Below the pieces are notes generated by a model. It worked only from the letters and a program-made list of their open reading frames with translations. It was not told where the DNA came from and made no database searches. Below, piece by piece: positions 32,501-40,592 of a stretch of DNA of 42,440 bases. Position numbers and translations under genes: made by a program. Location: assembly GCA_002419055.1 (NCBI GenBank), contig DIFI01000004.1:1-42440 (forward strand). Direction: 5' to 3'. Position 1 is the first letter of the stretch, and each line of letters starts with the position of its first letter. Origin of the DNA: Peptococcaceae bacterium UBA5752 (GTDB taxonomy: Bacteria; Bacillota; Dehalobacteriia; UBA4068).

Positions 32501-33884
32501 ACTGCTGTATGGTTTTATCTTGCGGAAAATCGGCCGCGGTATCATTAAATTTACTTAATATTTTCTGCTTCTCTTTTTCCGAAAGCATCTCCAGCTTTAA
32601 TATTTTTTTCTTGGGGTTATCCAGCGCATGCCAGAGCACATTGATTACATGCTGGTGGATAAAATCAATTTCGGTCGCATAAAACAAATCGGTCGAATAA
32701 TCATAGTCGACAATTAAACGGCCATCGCTTTCCCTATCGTTAAGATTTATAATCAGCGATTCTATTTGATAGCCGTTAAAATGCCATCTGGTAATATACT
32801 GATTGGAGTCTTCGAGTTTCACGAACTTGGAATTTTGATATGTCAGCACAATATCAAACAGGCTTACCGCTGTCTTATGCTTCTCTCTAACTTCTTTGAG
32901 TATCATATCAAATGGATATCTTTGGTGCTTTAAAGCCTGCAATGTTTCTTTGGCAACCTGCTCGACAAAAGTATCGAAGTCCATATCATCTTGAAGGCGA
33001 AAACGCATCGGTACAGCGATGTTGGCGAACATACCGGTGGTTTCCCGCTCTTGGTTATTAACCCTGTTTAAGAAAGTCGAGCCTAAGAAAATATCCTCTT
33101 TGCCCGTCACTCTGTTGATATACATCGCCAAACCAGCCATAAATAAACTGAATTCCGATACTTTCTTTTGCTGGCAGTATTCATGGATTTTTTGGGACAG
33201 TTTCTGAGGAATCAGCTGCGTCTTGCGGCGTGCTTTTGTCAAGCCGGTTTTTTCTTTGCGGCTTTTTAAAACGGTTACTTCTTGCCAATCCGCAAACTTG
33301 TCAGACCAGTATTTCCGATCGTTGGCAAACCTGAGCGATTCATGATACTTCTCTTCCGATAGCACATAGTCAATATAAGATGGCCTGTTTTTCTCGGCTA
33401 TTGGCTTGCCCTCTTTGAGGTCATTGTAATTTTCGATAAACTGATTGCCCATCAAAGCCATGGTCCAGGCATCGGCAATTAGGTGATGAACTCTAACAAA
33501 TATTCCACCGTCGTAATCATTTATTTTTACCAAAGCCACATAGAAAAGATCTGTATCCACTATAGTCATAGAAAATTTGGCTTGTTTTTCGTCCCATTTG
33601 AACAAGTCATTAATATTACCGGTAAAATCAAGAAAATCTATTTTTTGATATCTGTAATCGCAAATGTATTGCCAAGGTTCGCCGTCAATTTCGGTAATAT
33701 GCAAACGTACTGCGTCATTTTCTTTGATAAAAATATTAACTGCCTGTTCCAGAAGCGAATAATCGACATTTGTCAATATCCGCATGGTACCGGCGATATT
33801 GCCCATACTTGTATTAGGAAAAAGCTTTTCGCTTAACCAAATACTTTTTTGACTATGAGTCAACGGATAATATTTATGCTCCAT
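29520..33884 (-). CDS. Single-module NRPS: C-A-T-reductase, predicted serine
   Basis: The 1454-residue enzyme has a condensation domain (~1-440, HHLIADAW at ~133-140), an adenylation domain (~455-960, with YIIYTSGSTGKPKG and NLYGPTEAA), a carrier domain (DNLFDLGGDSLS, ~1000) and a terminal thioester reductase (from ~1085, LLTGVTGFLG, with YVRSK as the catalytic pair). Lining up the substrate pocket with GrsA and EntF gives DVWHFSLID plus Lys, essentially the serine code. Product release by reduction implies an N-acyl serine aldehyde or alcohol; the acyl partner is unknown. I start at ATG 33884 (GGGAG 9 bases upstream) rather than the TTG at 33890. Confidence 0.93.
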   Translation of the reverse strand: MEHKYYPLTHSQKSIWLSEKLFPNTSMGNIAGTMRILTNVDYSLLEQAVNIFIKENDAVRLHITEIDGEPWQYICDYRYQKIDFLDFTGNINDLFKWDEKQAKFSMTIVDTDLFYVALVKINDYDGGIFVRVHHLIADAWTMALMGNQFIENYNDLKEGKPIAEKNRPSYIDYVLSEEKYHESLRFANDRKYWSDKFADWQEVTVLKSRKEKTGLTKARRKTQLIPQKLSQKIHEYCQQKKVSEFSLFMAGLAMYINRVTGKEDIFLGSTFLNRVNNQERETTGMFANIAVPMRFRLQDDMDFDTFVEQVAKETLQALKHQRYPFDMILKEVREKHKTAVSLFDIVLTYQNSKFVKLEDSNQYITRWHFNGYQIESLIINLNDRESDGRLIVDYDYSTDLFYATEIDFIHQHVINVLWHALDNPKKKILKLEMLSEKEKQKILSKFNDTAADFPQDKTIQQLFSDQVQKTPDCIAVMYRDQSLTYRELNEKANALANVLRARGVINDSVVALMLDRSLELIIGIMGILKAGGAYLPVNPTYPEDRIKYVLDDCEAKIMLINDEIKTASFYQAEVINLSDAALYDEDKTEPVYISSPRDLAYIIYTSGSTGKPKGVMTEHRSLVNRLNWMQKKYPLNKDSVILQKTPFSFDVSVWELIWWSLVGAKVCLLEPGGEKDPRVIIEGIKKYRVTTMHFVPSMLAMFLKFCDSYDHIDDLSSLQQVFASGEALSLQQTKKFNQLLNAAFGTKLTNLYGPTEAAIDVSSFDCSPRVELNTVPIGKPIDNIKLYILDKHHNLLPIGIAGELYIGGIGVARGYINNPQLTAEKFIPNPYDADDRLYQTGDLARWYAEGDIEYLGRVDHQVKIRGFRIELAEVEKKLLLHPEIKEVVVTGIEQDDKKYLCAYYVSNNEISGRRLKHFLSTDLPEYMIPSYFVRLEAVPLSANGKLDKKALPTPSGGESEAVYVQPRNEIERLLAAAFEEALWANTEVKRAVGIDDNLFDLGGDSLSVLVIYSKIYEHNWGLTANDFYLYPTVRELAGKIQGEMADKPEQKLILSNIAEVKWPDEKCDVLTKREIRRVLLTGVTGFLGVHILSELLGSSHSIVYCLVRGENQAAAENRLNKTLALYFGKKYLPYVGKRIVCLNGDITLKKLGLTSEQYDALGKQIDCIIHSAAMVKYFGDYSQIEKVNVKGTSEVVDFALRYDIKLNHISTVSVTGNYLVDNIINGEYTERDFYVGQDVLGNIYVRSKFEAENCLLKAAERGLKATIFRMGNLTGRYSDGFFQQNITDNAFYSAFGSIVNTGIISEGILAEKIEFTPVDYAARAIVNIAETNESENRIFHIFNNKMLSISQLLKMLKSINIAIKPLNRAQIEKLFMEELKSKNKRNPLQGMLVYLNETGDLAHGASLDIKADFTVDYLAKAGFDWPIIDKFYLSKVLGYMKSVSFLSAEAGQIV

Positions 33885-34036
33885 ATGCAAATACTCCCAA
33901 AAATACCAGATATTTACTGTTATTTTGTCGATTTGTAATTCTTGATTTATTTAACAATTCCTTTTGCTAAATTTAAGAAGTAGCAGGTTTCTTCTAAAAA
34001 CAGCTGCGCCGTATATTTGTTTGTCTTACCAATAAG

Positions 34037-34071
34037 AAAGGGTTATGAGGTGTTAAAATCCCATACCCTTT
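34037..34071 (-). terminator. Weak terminator after the GGDEF-EAL gene
   Basis: AAAGGGT...ACCCTTT forms a ~10-bp stem with a loop of about 14 bases, but no strong U-run follows on the minus strand. Read-through into the NRPS is possible. The rest of the 33885-34108 gap shows no clear promoter or riboswitch. Confidence 0.45.
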
Positions 34072-34108
34072 GCTTTTCTAATATTATTGGGGTACTTTGT
34101 TAATAAAA

Positions 34109-35908
34109 CTACGATTGTCTTAAAGAATATTCCGCTACCATCTGCTTGAGCCTTCTATTCTCGTCCTCAATCATCTTTATTTTTTCGGGGTCATATCCAT
34201 CCCCACCGTATTTTGCCTTCCATTCAAAGAATTCTCTTAAAAATACTTCTGCTTTTTCTGCTGAAACCGGGGGACTATAATAATTTCCTTGACCCCAATA
34301 ACATTCATGAGCTTTGAAGAATTCGATATCTTCCTTGGTCTCTATTCCCTCAACCAAAATCTTCAGATTCAACGATTTGGCCATCTGTATTATTGCTTTG
34401 ATCAAATTGAGCGTATGGGGATCGTCAATGTTCTGCACCAAGTTCCTGCCTATTTTCAGATATTCAATGGTTAACCTGTTAAAGACAGAAAATGAGAATA
34501 CTCCGGTTCCGAAATCATCGACTGAAACCCTAACGCCTAACTCTTCCAATTCCTTGGTGACCGGTATAACATCATCAATATCCAGCAAAAATCTCTCACT
34601 GATATCAACTTCCAACCAACATGGATCGAGGCTTGTTCTATTTAATACATCTTGAACCGTCTCAATAAAATTCTTTTGTTTAAATTGTTTAATGGACACG
34701 TTAACAATAATTCTAAAAGGAGCAAAACCAACTTTTTGCCATTGTTTATTTTTTTTACAGGCATTTTCGAGCACCCATTCGCCGATGCTATAGATCTGCC
34801 CGGATTCTTCGGCGATCGGTATAAATTCCATTGGCTGTATCATGCCATAATCTGGATGATTCCAGCGCAGCAATGCTTCCATGCCAATAATGTCTCCCGT
34901 AAAGAAGTTTATTATCGGTTGATAATAAATTGACAACTCGTTATTATCAATGGCTTTTTTAAGCGCCTGTTCAAGCTGCATTCTACGGACCAATTTGTTT
35001 TGCATGTCTTTATGATATACGCAATAAAGATTGGAGCCGTTTTCTTTGGCCATAAACATCGCTTCATCTGCTTTGCGAATCAAAGTTTCCGCATCTTCTC
35101 CGTGCAGCGGATACAAGCTAATGCCAATGCTCGCTGTGACATACATTTCTTCATTTTCGATCATAAAAGGTTCTTTTAGATAATAAAGTATCCTCTGCGC
35201 TGTCAGCTCCGATTTTTCAACATCGGCGTCATCCAGAAGTATTATAAACTCGTCTCCTCCTTGTCTGGAAACGATATCAATATCACGTACACTACTTATC
35301 AGTCTTTTCGCCACCATCTTTAAGACTACATCTCCGATTTCATGCCCCATCGTGTCGTTAATTATTTTAAACCTGTCAAGGTCCAGGTACAACAATGCCA
35401 TACCAATACCTTTTCTTTTTCCTCGAGAAAGGGACTTATTGATATATTCGTTGAAGATGTTTCTGTTCGGCAAACCAGTAAGAGTATCGTGAAAAGCCAA
35501 ATATTCAATTTTTTGCTCTATACCTTTTTGTTCGGTAATATCTACAAGAAGCCCAATATACTGCTTAACCTCTCCAAACAAATCCTCAACCGGCGTCATA
35601 TGGTTTTCGACCCATCTTGTTTCGCCGTCACCGCGAATTATTCTATACTTAATGCTTGCGGGAATTTCGGTATGTTTGCCGTTCTGCAGCTCTTTTCGCC
35701 ATTTGTTTACTTGATTTAAATCATCAGGGTAGATTGTTTTTTTCCAATTTTTATTGAATTTTTCTTTAGCATATCCAAACATATCTGCAACACCCTGAGA
35801 GACGCAAATTTCTCCGGACTGCATATCAAGACAATAAATATAAATATCGAAAGTCTTGTAAGAATCGAAAAACTTTTGATATTCTTCTATTATTTGGATA
35901 TCTATCAT
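34109..35908 (-). CDS. PAS-GGDEF-EAL c-di-GMP enzyme
   Basis: A 599-residue cytoplasmic protein: PAS domain (~15-130), GGDEF domain (~135-300) with an intact RQGGDEF and an RxxD inhibition site just before it (RDID), then EAL (~310-560) with EALLRW, SVDDFGTG and VEGIET. The usual LKIDRSFV is LKIGRNLV here. The remaining catalytic acids look present, so it may both make and break c-di-GMP. The last 40 residues are a charged coil. GGAG lies 8 bases before the ATG. It is upstream of the NRPS on the same strand, separated by 224 bases and a weak hairpin. Confidence 0.93.
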   Translation of the reverse strand: MIDIQIIEEYQKFFDSYKTFDIYIYCLDMQSGEICVSQGVADMFGYAKEKFNKNWKKTIYPDDLNQVNKWRKELQNGKHTEIPASIKYRIIRGDGETRWVENHMTPVEDLFGEVKQYIGLLVDITEQKGIEQKIEYLAFHDTLTGLPNRNIFNEYINKSLSRGKRKGIGMALLYLDLDRFKIINDTMGHEIGDVVLKMVAKRLISSVRDIDIVSRQGGDEFIILLDDADVEKSELTAQRILYYLKEPFMIENEEMYVTASIGISLYPLHGEDAETLIRKADEAMFMAKENGSNLYCVYHKDMQNKLVRRMQLEQALKKAIDNNELSIYYQPIINFFTGDIIGMEALLRWNHPDYGMIQPMEFIPIAEESGQIYSIGEWVLENACKKNKQWQKVGFAPFRIIVNVSIKQFKQKNFIETVQDVLNRTSLDPCWLEVDISERFLLDIDDVIPVTKELEELGVRVSVDDFGTGVFSFSVFNRLTIEYLKIGRNLVQNIDDPHTLNLIKAIIQMAKSLNLKILVEGIETKEDIEFFKAHECYWGQGNYYSPPVSAEKAEVFLREFFEWKAKYGGDGYDPEKIKMIEDENRRLKQMVAEYSLRQS

Positions 35909-36097
35909 AAGACAATCTCCAGACTATTAATCTTATTGTCTTTGACAAATAACAAAAAAATCCTTTATTTTCCTTATTTCTTGTATTTGTTTATTCTTCT
36001 CTTTAAAAAAACGCTTGCAAATAAATGGTTGGTCAAAGTATACGAATAATATATATCTGTAAGTAAAATAAATATAAATATTTTTAATAAAAACAAA

Positions 36098-36134
36098 AAG
36101 AACCGCCTATGTTAAAAACATATGCGGTTCTTTT
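36098..36134 (-). terminator. Terminator of carAB
   Basis: AAGAACCGC-C-TATGTT pairs with AACATA-T-GCGGTTCTT (one mismatch) around AAA, followed by TTTTTGTTTTT on the minus strand. It is 38 bases after carB. Between it and the GGDEF-EAL gene is AT-rich DNA with no clear feature. Confidence 0.85.
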
Positions 36135-36171
36135 ATTATTTAACGACAAACTTGGGTTTATAAATAAGTTA

Positions 36172-39100
36172 TTACTTTCTTCGGCTCAATAAAGCAATAT
36201 TTATAGGTTCAATATCGGCTACTTGAATACCGGATTCTAATGATTGTACAAGAGCAGACGCTGTATCCAAAGAAGTCAAGCAAACAATAGAACGCTCTAC
36301 CGCCTTACGCCGCATCTGCACTTCGGCGCGCCAGGGTTGACGACCTTTCGATGAGGTACTCACCATATAGGTAATTTTACCGCTGTCTAAAAGGCTAATA
36401 ATGTTGGGCTGCGGCTCATGAGATTTGCGCACCATCTGACAAGGTATCAGATGAGAGTTTAGATAACCGGCCGTGCCTTCGGTTGCAAAGAGTTCAAAGC
36501 CCAACTTTTGAAAACGTTCAGCAATTGGTACCAGTTCATCTTTATCAGTATCACGGACAGTTAACAAGACGCCGCCGCTGCTGCCTAATTTCATACCTGC
36601 CGCCAGCAATCCTTTATATAGTGATTCACTAAAAGTACGGGCAACGCCCAGTACTTCACCGGTCGATTTCATTTCCGGACCCAAGTGGGTATCTACATTG
36701 TGTAGTTTTTCGAAAGAAAATACCGGAACCTTGACCGCTACATAATCAGCCTCGGGATAAAGACCGCCGCCATAGCCCATATCTGCCAATTTTTCACCCA
36801 GTATACAGCGCGTAGCCAGGTCGACCATCGGAACACCGGTTACTTTACTGATATAAGGTATAGTACGAGAAGAGCGAGGGTTGACCTCAATCACATATAT
36901 CTTATCGTTATATAAAACGAATTGCACGTTCACCAAGCCTATTACCTTTAATGCCTCAGCAAGACTGCATGTATATTCAACGATAGCATCACGATGATGA
37001 TCGGACAGGCTCTGGGGCGGATAGACGGAGATCGAGTCGCCGGAGTGGATGCCCGCACGCTCAATATGCTCCATAATACCTGGTATCAATATGGTTTCGC
37101 CATCACAAATTGCATCAACTTCAAGCTCTTTACCCATCAGATATTTATCGATCAACACTGGGTGTTCCTGTTTTACACGATTAATAATGCCCATAAACTC
37201 TCTGATGTCATCGTCACACATAGCTATATCCATACCTTGACCGCCCAGCACATAGGAAGGACGTACCAATACCGGATAGCCAAGGTGACGGGCCATATCC
37301 ACCGCTTCTTCCTCAGTATAAACAGTACCGCCGGCAGGCCGTTCTATACCGCAATCTTTAAGGATTCTGTCAAAAATCTCGCGGTCCTCAGCAGCGTCGA
37401 TGCTCCAAGCGGGAGTACCAAGAATAGGCAGATTCATCGACTCCATATAACCTGCCAGTTTGATAGCAGTTTGTCCACCAAACTGGACGATAGCTCCATC
37501 GGGATGTTCGGCCTCAATAATGCTGGCAACATCCTCCGGTGTCAGCGGTTCAAAATACAAGCGGTCGGATGTATCGAAATCGGTAGATACTGTTTCCGGG
37601 TTATTATTGACAATAATCGTCTGATAACCGGCTGCTCTGGTAGCCCATACGCAATGTACGGAACAATAATCAAACTCAATACCTTGTCCGATGCGAATCG
37701 GGCCGGAACCAAAGACAATCAGCTTTTTATTATCTGATGGTTGTACTTCGCAAGCTTCATCCCAGCTCGAATAATAATAAGGCGTCTGAGCCTCAAATTC
37801 GGCGGCACAGGTATCAACCATTTTAAAGCTGGCATAACGGTACCATGGAGCAGGGTTGCCAGAGAGTTTTTCAATTACATTATCGGGGAAGCTAAGTGTT
37901 TTGGCCTCGTCATAGAGAGCGCGGTCTATGGTTTCGCTAGACAGGCGCCGCTCCATCTCAATCAGCCGGTTGATCCTGTCGGTAAACCATGTATCAATTT
38001 TAGTAATCTCAAAAATCCGCTGGGGCGTAATACCGCGTCTGAGAGCCTCCGCCACCACAAAGATGCGTTCATCATCGCAATGAGAAAGCAGTTCATCGAT
38101 CTCCCCGTCGGATAAGGCGGTTAGCTTGGACAAACATAGGTATTGCATATTGATCTCGGCACTGCGAACCGCCTTCATTAAAGCGGCCTCAAAGTTTTGA
38201 GCTATAGACATTACTTCGCCGGTTGCCTTCATTTGCGTACCAAGAGTACGGTTAGCATAGACAAACTTATCGAACGGCCACTTGGGGAATTTGACAACAC
38301 AGTAATCCAAGGTCGGCTCAAAGCAGGCGCAGGTCTGGCCGGTAACGGAATTAGGAATTTCGTCCAGCCCGTATCCTACGGCAATTTTAGCCGCCACACG
38401 CGCGATTGGATAGCCAGTGGCCTTGGAAGCCAGCGCCGATGAACGTGATACTCTGGGGTTAACCTCGATAACTGCGTATTCAAAAGAGTCGGGATTAAGG
38501 GCAAATTGCACATTGCAGCCACCTTCGATACCTAACGCAGTAATAATATTCAGTGATGAACTCCGCAGCATCTGGTATTCTTTGTCCGACAAAGTCTGAG
38601 ATGGCGCAACAACGATCGAATCGCCGGTATGCACACCGACCGGGTCAAGATTTTCCATATTACATACAGTGATGACGTTACCTTTGCCGTCGCGCATCAC
38701 CTCATACTCGATTTCCTTCCAACCGGAAATACAGCGTTCGATCAATACCTGCCCTACCCTTGAGGCATACAAACCGGTGCGGGCAATTTCACGAAGTTCT
38801 TCTTCATCTGAGGCTATGCCGCCTCCTGTTCCGCCTAAGGTATAGGCTGGACGAACAATAACAGGATAGCCGATCTCCGTTGCCAGCTCCATAGCTTCTT
38901 CAATAGTTTGCACTACTCCGGATGGCACAATCGGCTCGCTGATAGCCATCATGGTTTCTCTGAAAGCCTGCCGGTCTTCGGCCTTTTTGATTGTTTGTGG
39001 AGTAGCGCCCAATAGTTTGACGCCGCTGCGATCCAAATAGCCGTCTTCGGCTAATTCCATAGCTAAATTAAGGCCTGTTTGTCCGCCTAAGGTCGGGAGT

Positions 39101-39357
39101 ATACTGTCCGGATGTTCAATTTCGATTATTTTCTTAATAAAGTCTGTGTTCAACGGCTCGATATATACCTGATCGGCTACATCGGGATCAGTCATGATAG
39201 TGGCCGGGTTGGAATTGATCAGCACAACTTCCAGCCCTTCCTCTTTAAGAGAGCGGCAAGCCTGAGTACCGGCGTAGTCAAATTCAGCAGCCTGTCCGAT
39301 CACGATCGGGCCGGAACCGATGACCAATACTTTTTTAATATCGTTACGTAATGGCAT
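36172..39357 (-). CDS. carB: Carbamoyl-phosphate synthase large subunit
   Basis: At 1061 residues this is the full length of the family. It makes carbamoyl phosphate for pyrimidines and arginine from bicarbonate, ATP and ammonia handed over by CarA. Both ATP-grasp halves are present: the first opens with KVLVIGSGPIVIGQAAEFDY and the second repeats it as KLIVFGSGPIRIGQGIEFDY. The C-terminal ~130 residues form the MGS-like allosteric domain (VPIAERFQKLGFELFATEGTA in part: FELFATEGTA). It overlaps carA by one base (TGATG), so the two are coupled. Confidence 0.98.
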   Translation of the reverse strand: MPLRNDIKKVLVIGSGPIVIGQAAEFDYAGTQACRSLKEEGLEVVLINSNPATIMTDPDVADQVYIEPLNTDFIKKIIEIEHPDSILPTLGGQTGLNLAMELAEDGYLDRSGVKLLGATPQTIKKAEDRQAFRETMMAISEPIVPSGVVQTIEEAMELATEIGYPVIVRPAYTLGGTGGGIASDEEELREIARTGLYASRVGQVLIERCISGWKEIEYEVMRDGKGNVITVCNMENLDPVGVHTGDSIVVAPSQTLSDKEYQMLRSSSLNIITALGIEGGCNVQFALNPDSFEYAVIEVNPRVSRSSALASKATGYPIARVAAKIAVGYGLDEIPNSVTGQTCACFEPTLDYCVVKFPKWPFDKFVYANRTLGTQMKATGEVMSIAQNFEAALMKAVRSAEINMQYLCLSKLTALSDGEIDELLSHCDDERIFVVAEALRRGITPQRIFEITKIDTWFTDRINRLIEMERRLSSETIDRALYDEAKTLSFPDNVIEKLSGNPAPWYRYASFKMVDTCAAEFEAQTPYYYSSWDEACEVQPSDNKKLIVFGSGPIRIGQGIEFDYCSVHCVWATRAAGYQTIIVNNNPETVSTDFDTSDRLYFEPLTPEDVASIIEAEHPDGAIVQFGGQTAIKLAGYMESMNLPILGTPAWSIDAAEDREIFDRILKDCGIERPAGGTVYTEEEAVDMARHLGYPVLVRPSYVLGGQGMDIAMCDDDIREFMGIINRVKQEHPVLIDKYLMGKELEVDAICDGETILIPGIMEHIERAGIHSGDSISVYPPQSLSDHHRDAIVEYTCSLAEALKVIGLVNVQFVLYNDKIYVIEVNPRSSRTIPYISKVTGVPMVDLATRCILGEKLADMGYGGGLYPEADYVAVKVPVFSFEKLHNVDTHLGPEMKSTGEVLGVARTFSESLYKGLLAAGMKLGSSGGVLLTVRDTDKDELVPIAERFQKLGFELFATEGTAGYLNSHLIPCQMVRKSHEPQPNIISLLDSGKITYMVSTSSKGRQPWRAEVQMRRKAVERSIVCLTSLDTASALVQSLESGIQVADIEPINIALLSRRK

Positions 39358-40442
39358 CAGCGATTCCCTCCCTTCATCAAATCTATAAACTGATCAAACA
39401 AATAGGCGTTATCTGCCGGCCCGGGACATGCCTCCGGGTGGTATTGCACCGAAAAAATAGGCAGGTCTTTGTATTTGATGCCCTCCACGGTATTATCATT
39501 CAAATTAACATGCGTAACTTGCCCCATATCAGGGGTTACGCTATCGAATACAACAGCATAGCCGTGATTCTGACTGGTGATAAAGGTGCGGTCCAGCCGC
39601 AGGTCTTTAACCGGATGGTTAGCGCCGCGATGGCCGTACTTAAGTTTCTCCGTTTTAGCTCCGGCGGCCAGTGCCAGCAGTTGATGCCCCAGACAAATGC
39701 CGAATATCGGCATACCGCTTTGCATCAGCGTTTTCAGTTGAGCGATTATTTGCGTATTTTCCGCCGGATCTCCGGGACCGTTTGAGAGCATAATCCCGTC
39801 ATAACCTCCGGACAATATATCCTTGGCCTCAGTTGAGGCTGGAAGTTGAGTTACCTCACAACCGCGCCTGGTTAATGATCGGACTATATTTTGTTTGCGG
39901 CCGTAATCAAGCAATGCGACTTTAAAAAGTATTTCTCCTTCGGCCGGATAGACGATTGTCTGATTGCAGCTGACCGCAGGCACGGCGTTGACTATGGCAA
40001 AAGCGGCCATTTGCTCTCTATATGCATCAATGTCTGTATCATTGCCCGGCACAATAGCGCCGACCATTACTCCCCTCTCACGTAGAATACGTGTCAGCCG
40101 CCTCGTATCAATACCGGCAATGCCGGTGATGCCGTTATCACTTAAATATAAATCAAGGGAGCGTTGACACCGCCAATTTGAAGGCTGATGACACCACTCC
40201 CTAACTATAAAACCGGAAACCCATGGTTGATGCGACTCGCAATCAATGTCGTTTACACCGTAATTTCCTTGAATTGGATATGTCATGCAAACTAGTTGTC
40301 CGAAATAAGAAGGATCTGTTAGTACCTCTTGGTAGCCGGTCATGCCGGTGTTGAAAACAACTTCACCAATCACCAACTTCTTCGCTCCAAAACTGCATCC
40401 TTCAAAAACCGTACCATCTGATAAAATCAGTCGTGCTTTCAT
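39357..40442 (-). CDS. carA: Carbamoyl-phosphate synthase small subunit
   Basis: A 361-residue glutamine amidotransferase subunit of usual length. The N-terminal half is the CarA-specific domain (GEVVFNTGMTGYQEVLTDPSY). The C-terminal half is a class I glutaminase with the nucleophile in GICLGHQLLA and the His/Glu pair in QYHPEACPGP. GGGAGAG is 5 bases before the ATG and a consensus promoter is 39 bases above. No PyrR-type attenuator hairpin is visible in the leader, so control probably acts elsewhere. carB follows directly. Confidence 0.98.
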   Translation of the reverse strand: MKARLILSDGTVFEGCSFGAKKLVIGEVVFNTGMTGYQEVLTDPSYFGQLVCMTYPIQGNYGVNDIDCESHQPWVSGFIVREWCHQPSNWRCQRSLDLYLSDNGITGIAGIDTRRLTRILRERGVMVGAIVPGNDTDIDAYREQMAAFAIVNAVPAVSCNQTIVYPAEGEILFKVALLDYGRKQNIVRSLTRRGCEVTQLPASTEAKDILSGGYDGIMLSNGPGDPAENTQIIAQLKTLMQSGMPIFGICLGHQLLALAAGAKTEKLKYGHRGANHPVKDLRLDRTFITSQNHGYAVVFDSVTPDMGQVTHVNLNDNTVEGIKYKDLPIFSVQYHPEACPGPADNAYLFDQFIDLMKGGNR

Positions 40443-40480
40443 AGTTCTCTCCCACTAAACCACTTGATTTTTTACATTTG

Positions 40481-40509
40481 ATTATATAATGATATCAAGC
40501 TAACGTCAA
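40481..40509 (-). promoter_or_regulatory. Promoter of carAB
   Basis: TTGACG, 17-base spacer, TATAAT on the minus strand, 39 bases before the carA start. Nearly perfect vegetative promoter with a short leader. Confidence 0.85.
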
Positions 40510-40557
40510 TCTTTTTTTATTATTTTTTAATTTATTTTATATATAATCTGTAATTAT

Positions 40558-40592
40558 AAAAGAACATCCTTTGTCATAAGGATGGTTCTTTA
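40558..40592 (-). terminator. Terminator overlapping the GGDEF gene stop
   Basis: AAGAACCATCCTT pairs with AAGGATGTTCTT (one mismatch) around ATGACA and runs into TTTTATAATT on the minus strand. The stem begins at the stop codon of the 7TM-GGDEF gene. Confidence 0.8.

Noticed and set aside
33885..34108. Possible c-di-GMP riboswitch before the NRPS
   Set aside because: None of the conserved GEMM blocks could be found; only an AT-rich leader and a weak hairpin.
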